Assembly (NCBI GenBank): GCA_028286165.1
Contig: JAPYMU010000078.1
Coordinates: 1 to 8,989, forward strand
Source of the DNA: Spongiicolonus versatilis
GTDB taxonomy: Bacteria; Pseudomonadota; Gammaproteobacteria; Arenicellales; Spongiicolonaceae
Length of the DNA: 8,989 bases
Reading direction: 5' to 3'
Shown here: one piece after another, positions 5,849-8,989 of the stretch
Numbering within the stretch: the stretch's first letter is position 1
Layout of the letters: the number at the start of each line of letters is the position of its first letter
Translations under genes and position numbers: made by a program
The notes under the pieces: model-generated
Told to the model about the DNA's origin: nothing
Database searches by the model: none
Seen by the model: the letters and a program-made list of their open reading frames with translations, nothing else

Positions 5849-7584
5849 TACATTTTTTCCGGCGCCGACACGCCCAGCAGGCCAAGGCCGTTGGCTATCA
5901 CGATGCGCGCCGCGTCAATCAGCGCCAGGCGCGCGGCGCGCAACGGCGCCTGCTCTTCAATGAAGCGGCAGCGGTTGTAGTAAACATGAAAATAATTTGC
6001 CACCTCGCGCAGATAATACGCGATTTGGTGCGGCTCGCGCTGGCGCGCTGCGGCGGTGACGGTTTCCGGATAACGCAGCAGCGCGCCGAGCAAATCGCTT
6101 TCCGCATCCAGTTGCAAAAGCGCGTAATCGGCGGCGGCAAAAACACCGGCCCCGCCGCCTGCCGCCCCGGCTTTTGCCAGCACGCTGCAAATCCGCGCGT
6201 GCGCGTACTGCACGTAGTAAACCGGATTGTCGCTGCTCTGCGCGCGCGCCAGCGCCAGGTCAAAATTCATTTTCTGCGCCGGCTTGCGCAGCAGGTAAAA
6301 AAACCGCGCCGCGTCCACGCCCACCTCTTCGCACAACGTGCGCAGCGGCACAAACTCGCCGCGGCGGGTGGACATCTGCAGTTTTTTTCCCCGGTTGATG
6401 AGATTCACTTGCTGCAAAAACAGCGCGTCAAGGCGGTGTTCGCCGCAGCCGGCGGCGCTGAGCGCGGCGCGCACCCGTTCAATGTAGCCGTGGTGGTCGG
6501 CGCCGAGAATGTTGATCATGTTTTTGCAGCCGCGCCGCACTTTGTCCAGATGGTAGGCGATGTCCGGCGCAAAATACGTGTAGGCGCCGTTGGCGCGCCG
6601 CACCACGCGGTCCTCGGTGTCGCCGAATTTGCTCGCGCAAAACCACAGCGCGCCGTCTTTTTCATACAGATGCCCGGCGTTTTTTAATTGCGCCACGGTT
6701 TTTTCCAGCGCGCCGCTTGCCGCCAGCGACGCCTCGGAAAAATAATTGTCAAACGAAACCCGGAACATGGCCAGGTCGGCGCGGATGTTTTCCATGATTT
6801 CACCGGCGGCAAAGTTGAGAATCTTCGCCCAGCCATCGGCGCCGAGTTTTTTTTTGCCGCGCGCGATTAACTCATCCAGTTTTTTTTCATCCTCCGCGGG
6901 CAAATTTTCAAACAGCGCGCCGCCGCCGCAAACTTCACCCCCGCCCGCGCAAAAATTTTGCGCAATGGTTTTAATGTAACCGCCGCGGTAGGCGTTTTCC
7001 GGAAATACAATTTTTTCGCCGCCGTTTTCCAGCGCGCGCAGCCACACGCTGAGCGCCAGAATATCCATCTGCCGGCCGCTGTCGTTGAAATAATATTCGC
7101 GCAGCACCGCAAAACCGGCCGCCACTAACACCCGCGCCAGCGCATCGCCGCAGGCCGCGCCCCGGCCGTGGCCCACGTGCAACGGGCCGGTGGGGTTGGC
7201 GGAGACGAACTCCACCATGATTGTCTCGCCGCCGCCGAAATCGCTGCGGCCGTAGTCTTCACCGGCGCGGCGGATGGTTTGGATGCTTTGCGCCAGCGCG
7301 TCGCGGCTGAGAAAAATATTGACAAAGCCCGGCGCCGCCGCCTGCACTTTGTCCACCAGCGGCGAGTCGCTGATGCTGTCGGCGATTTTTTGCGCCACCG
7401 CCATGGGTGAAGTCCGCGCTTGCCCGGCCAGCGCCAGCGCCACGCCGCAGGCAAAATCGCCGTGCTCCCGTTTGCGCGCACGCTCCACCTTGACCGCGGC
7501 CTGCACCGCCTCCGCCGGCAGATCCCCGGCATCGCACAAACGGCGCACCGCCTGCTGCAGCAGTTGCACAAGTGATTCCTTCAT
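5848..7584 (-). CDS. argS: Arginyl-tRNA synthetase
   Basis: ArgS charges tRNA-Arg with arginine; it is a class I synthetase that needs the tRNA for amino-acid activation. The 578-residue protein has the ArgRS N-terminal additional domain (about 1-110) and then NPTGPLHVGHGRGAACGD (130-147), whose HVGH is the class I HIGH signature. GADHHGYIERV (361-371) follows, and KKLQMSTRRGEFV (400-412) stands where other class I enzymes have KMSKS. The DALR anticodon-binding domain opens at NPVYYVQYAHARICSVL (453-469). ATG at 7584 has no clear Shine-Dalgarno sequence. The coding strand holds an A8 and an A9 run (6880-6887 and 6847-6855) encoding Lys stretches around residues 233-246. It is the first gene of the minus-strand operon. 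Confidence 0.96.
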   Translation of the reverse strand: MKESLVQLLQQAVRRLCDAGDLPAEAVQAAVKVERARKREHGDFACGVALALAGQARTSPMAVAQKIADSISDSPLVDKVQAAAPGFVNIFLSRDALAQSIQTIRRAGEDYGRSDFGGGETIMVEFVSANPTGPLHVGHGRGAACGDALARVLVAAGFAVLREYYFNDSGRQMDILALSVWLRALENGGEKIVFPENAYRGGYIKTIAQNFCAGGGEVCGGGALFENLPAEDEKKLDELIARGKKKLGADGWAKILNFAAGEIMENIRADLAMFRVSFDNYFSEASLAASGALEKTVAQLKNAGHLYEKDGALWFCASKFGDTEDRVVRRANGAYTYFAPDIAYHLDKVRRGCKNMINILGADHHGYIERVRAALSAAGCGEHRLDALFLQQVNLINRGKKLQMSTRRGEFVPLRTLCEEVGVDAARFFYLLRKPAQKMNFDLALARAQSSDNPVYYVQYAHARICSVLAKAGAAGGGAGVFAAADYALLQLDAESDLLGALLRYPETVTAAARQREPHQIAYYLREVANYFHVYYNRCRFIEEQAPLRAARLALIDAARIVIANGLGLLGVSAPEKM

Positions 7585-7672
7585 TCGCGCATTTTACCCA
7601 ACCGCCCGCGCCCATGGCGGCATAATCGGCGACGGTGCTACCGTCAACCCGGGCACTCAAACCACCATTTCC
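7585..7672. promoter_or_regulatory. Divergent intergenic region between argS and mnmE
   Basis: These 88 bp must carry the promoters of both genes. For argS, TAAAAT lies at 7596-7591 on the minus strand, only 6 nt before the ATG; used as a -10 it would make the message leaderless, but no matching -35 is seen. For mnmE, CATAAT at 7621-7626 is a possible -10, again without a good -35. Neither start codon has a recognisable Shine-Dalgarno sequence. Confidence 0.35.
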
Positions 7673-8989
7673 ATGACTGCAACCACCGCCGACACCATCG
7701 CCGCCATCGCCACGCCGCCCGGCCGCGGCGCGGTGGGCATCGTGCGCATCGCCGGGCCGGCCGCCGCGGCCATCGCCGCCGCGCTCACCGGCGCCTGCCC
7801 GCCGCCGCGCACCGCCGCCGTCACCGCTGTCACCGACGCCGCCGGCCGCGCCATGGACAAGTGCGTGGCGCTGTTCTTTCCGGCGCCGGCCTCCTACACC
7901 GGCGACGATGTGGTGGAACTGCACACCCACGGCGCGCCGCTGGTGCTGGACCAGGTGGTGGCCCGCGCCATCCAACTGGGCGCCCGCGCGGCGCGGCCCG
8001 GCGAGTTCACCGAGCGCGCCTTCCTGAACGGCAAACTGGACCTGGCGCAGGCCGAGGCGGTGGCCGACCTCATCAACGCCGGCACCGAAGCCGCCGCCCG
8101 CTCGGCGGCCAATGCACTCGGCGGCGCGCTGTCCGACAAGGTCAACGCCATCGCCGCCGCGCTGACCGACGTGCGGGTGGCGGTGGAGGCGTCGCTGGAT
8201 TTCCCGGACGAGGCGCCGGATGCCGAAACCGTGGCCGCCGACGTGGCGACCGCGGCCGCCAAAGTGGAGGCCCTAATTAACAGTGCGCGCCAGGGGCAGT
8301 TGCTGCGCGACGGCATGACAGTGGCGCTGGCCGGCGCGCCCAACGCCGGCAAGTCCAGCCTCTTGAACACCCTGGCCGGCCGCGACCGCGCCATCGTCAG
8401 CGGCGAGCCCGGCACCACCCGCGACGTGGTGGACGCCGACATCAGCGTGGACGGCATGCCGCTGCGGGTGGTGGACACCGCCGGCCTGCGCGCCGCGGCG
8501 GCGGGCGTGGAGGCCGAGGGTGTGCGGCGCGCAACCCAAGCCATGGCCGGCGCCGACCGGGTGCTGCTGGTGTGCGATGACGCCGACCCCGGGGCCGAGG
8601 CGCCAGATTTGGTGCGGCGGCGGCTGCCGGCGGATGCGGCGGTGACTTTGGTGTGGAACAAAATCGACCTCAGCGGGCGCGCGGCCGGAATGGTGGACGC
8701 CGCCACCGTCGCGGTGTCGGCCAAAACCGGCGCCGGCCTCGGCGCGCTGCGCGGGCACTTAAAACAGTGCATGGGATTTCGCGGCGTGGAGGACAGCCCG
8801 TTCCTCGCCCGCCGCCGCCACCTGGACGCGCTGGGCCGATGCCGCGACAGTTTGCGCGCCGCCGGCGCCGTCCTCACCGATGGCGGCGGCGTGGAACTGG
8901 CCGCCGAAGACCTGCGCCTCGCCCACCGCGCCCTCGGCGAAATCACCGGCGCGGTGGGCAGCGAGGAATTGCTGGGGAAAATTTTCGCC
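7673..8989 (+). CDS. mnmE: tRNA uridine-5-carboxymethylaminomethyl modification GTPase MnmE, 3' end cut by the window
   Basis: MnmE works with MnmG to install the 5-carboxymethylaminomethyl group (or related form) on wobble U34 of certain tRNAs, using GTP and a folate carbon donor. The 439 visible codons run uninterrupted to the edge. Visible are the N-terminal domain (TIAAIATPPGRGAVGIVRI; YTGDDVVELHTHG at 75-87; ARPGEFTERAFLNGKLDLAQ at 107-126) and the inserted G domain: GAPNAGKS (221-228), GTTRD (247-251), DTAG (268-271), NKID (329-332) and SAKTG (349-353). Glu280 aligns with the catalytic Glu of the E. coli enzyme. The visible end, LGEITGAVGSEELLGKIFA, lies a few codons before the usual Cys-x-Gly-Lys terminus, so the gene is cut rather than broken. 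ATG 7673 gives a normal N terminus. Confidence 0.96.
   Translation, partial: MTATTADTIAAIATPPGRGAVGIVRIAGPAAAAIAAALTGACPPPRTAAVTAVTDAAGRAMDKCVALFFPAPASYTGDDVVELHTHGAPLVLDQVVARAIQLGARAARPGEFTERAFLNGKLDLAQAEAVADLINAGTEAAARSAANALGGALSDKVNAIAAALTDVRVAVEASLDFPDEAPDAETVAADVATAAAKVEALINSARQGQLLRDGMTVALAGAPNAGKSSLLNTLAGRDRAIVSGEPGTTRDVVDADISVDGMPLRVVDTAGLRAAAAGVEAEGVRRATQAMAGADRVLLVCDDADPGAEAPDLVRRRLPADAAVTLVWNKIDLSGRAAGMVDAATVAVSAKTGAGLGALRGHLKQCMGFRGVEDSPFLARRRHLDALGRCRDSLRAAGAVLTDGGGVELAAEDLRLAHRALGEITGAVGSEELLGKIFA

Noticed and set aside
7894..8946. 350-codon minus-strand frame opposite mnmE
   Set aside because: Antisense shadow of mnmE, which shows all G-domain motifs in order.
1..8989. tRNA, rRNA, CRISPR arrays, insertion-sequence ends or transposase genes
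   Set aside because: Looked for on both strands; none could be supported.

Overview
The window looks like chromosome from a GC-rich, probably uncultured gammaproteobacterium. The housekeeping genes (mnmE, argS, a SPOR-domain cell-division-type protein, pdxA, rsmA/ksgA and a proteobacterial-type argE) all fit that group, and their codons are strongly GC-rich. Taxonomy is inferred from gene content and style only.

Positions 1 to about 1,865 form an accessory segment. Sampled lines inside its coding part are about 40-45% GC, against roughly 65-80% in the housekeeping genes. It carries a two-gene unit on the minus strand. The first gene (211-1458) encodes a 415-residue protein whose N terminus reads like an N-terminal-nucleophile (proteasome/HslV-type) hydrolase: Met-Thr start, Asp at mature position 17, and downstream Lys candidates. 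It is followed by a small charged protein that runs off the left edge. A TTGACA/extended -10 promoter sits so close to the first gene that the mRNA is probably leaderless, which also fixes the start codon that exposes the Thr. Behind the promoter is a non-coding stretch (1496-1864). It holds a nested-stem structured RNA candidate resembling C4/CI-type phage antisense RNAs, an intrinsic terminator with no gene in front of it, and a promoter for argE.

Positions 1865-2760 hold argE (acetylornithine deacetylase), broken by an internal out-of-frame deletion of roughly 85 codons. Converging on it is a five-gene minus-strand operon, read from 7584 down to 2770: argS, a SPOR-domain protein, pdxA, rsmA and an unrecognised exported protein. 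The junctions are overlapping or tight (TAATG; a 4-nt ATGA overlap; 5 nt; 18 nt), so translational coupling is likely. The operon joins Arg-tRNA charging, septal peptidoglycan binding, vitamin B6 synthesis and 16S rRNA dimethylation.

Divergent from argS across an 88-bp gap is mnmE (tRNA wobble-uridine modification GTPase), which is cut by the right edge just before its expected C-terminal Cys motif. The most interesting part is the left segment: an unrecognised Ntn-hydrolase-like protein with a small partner, next to phage-type regulatory RNA sequence.
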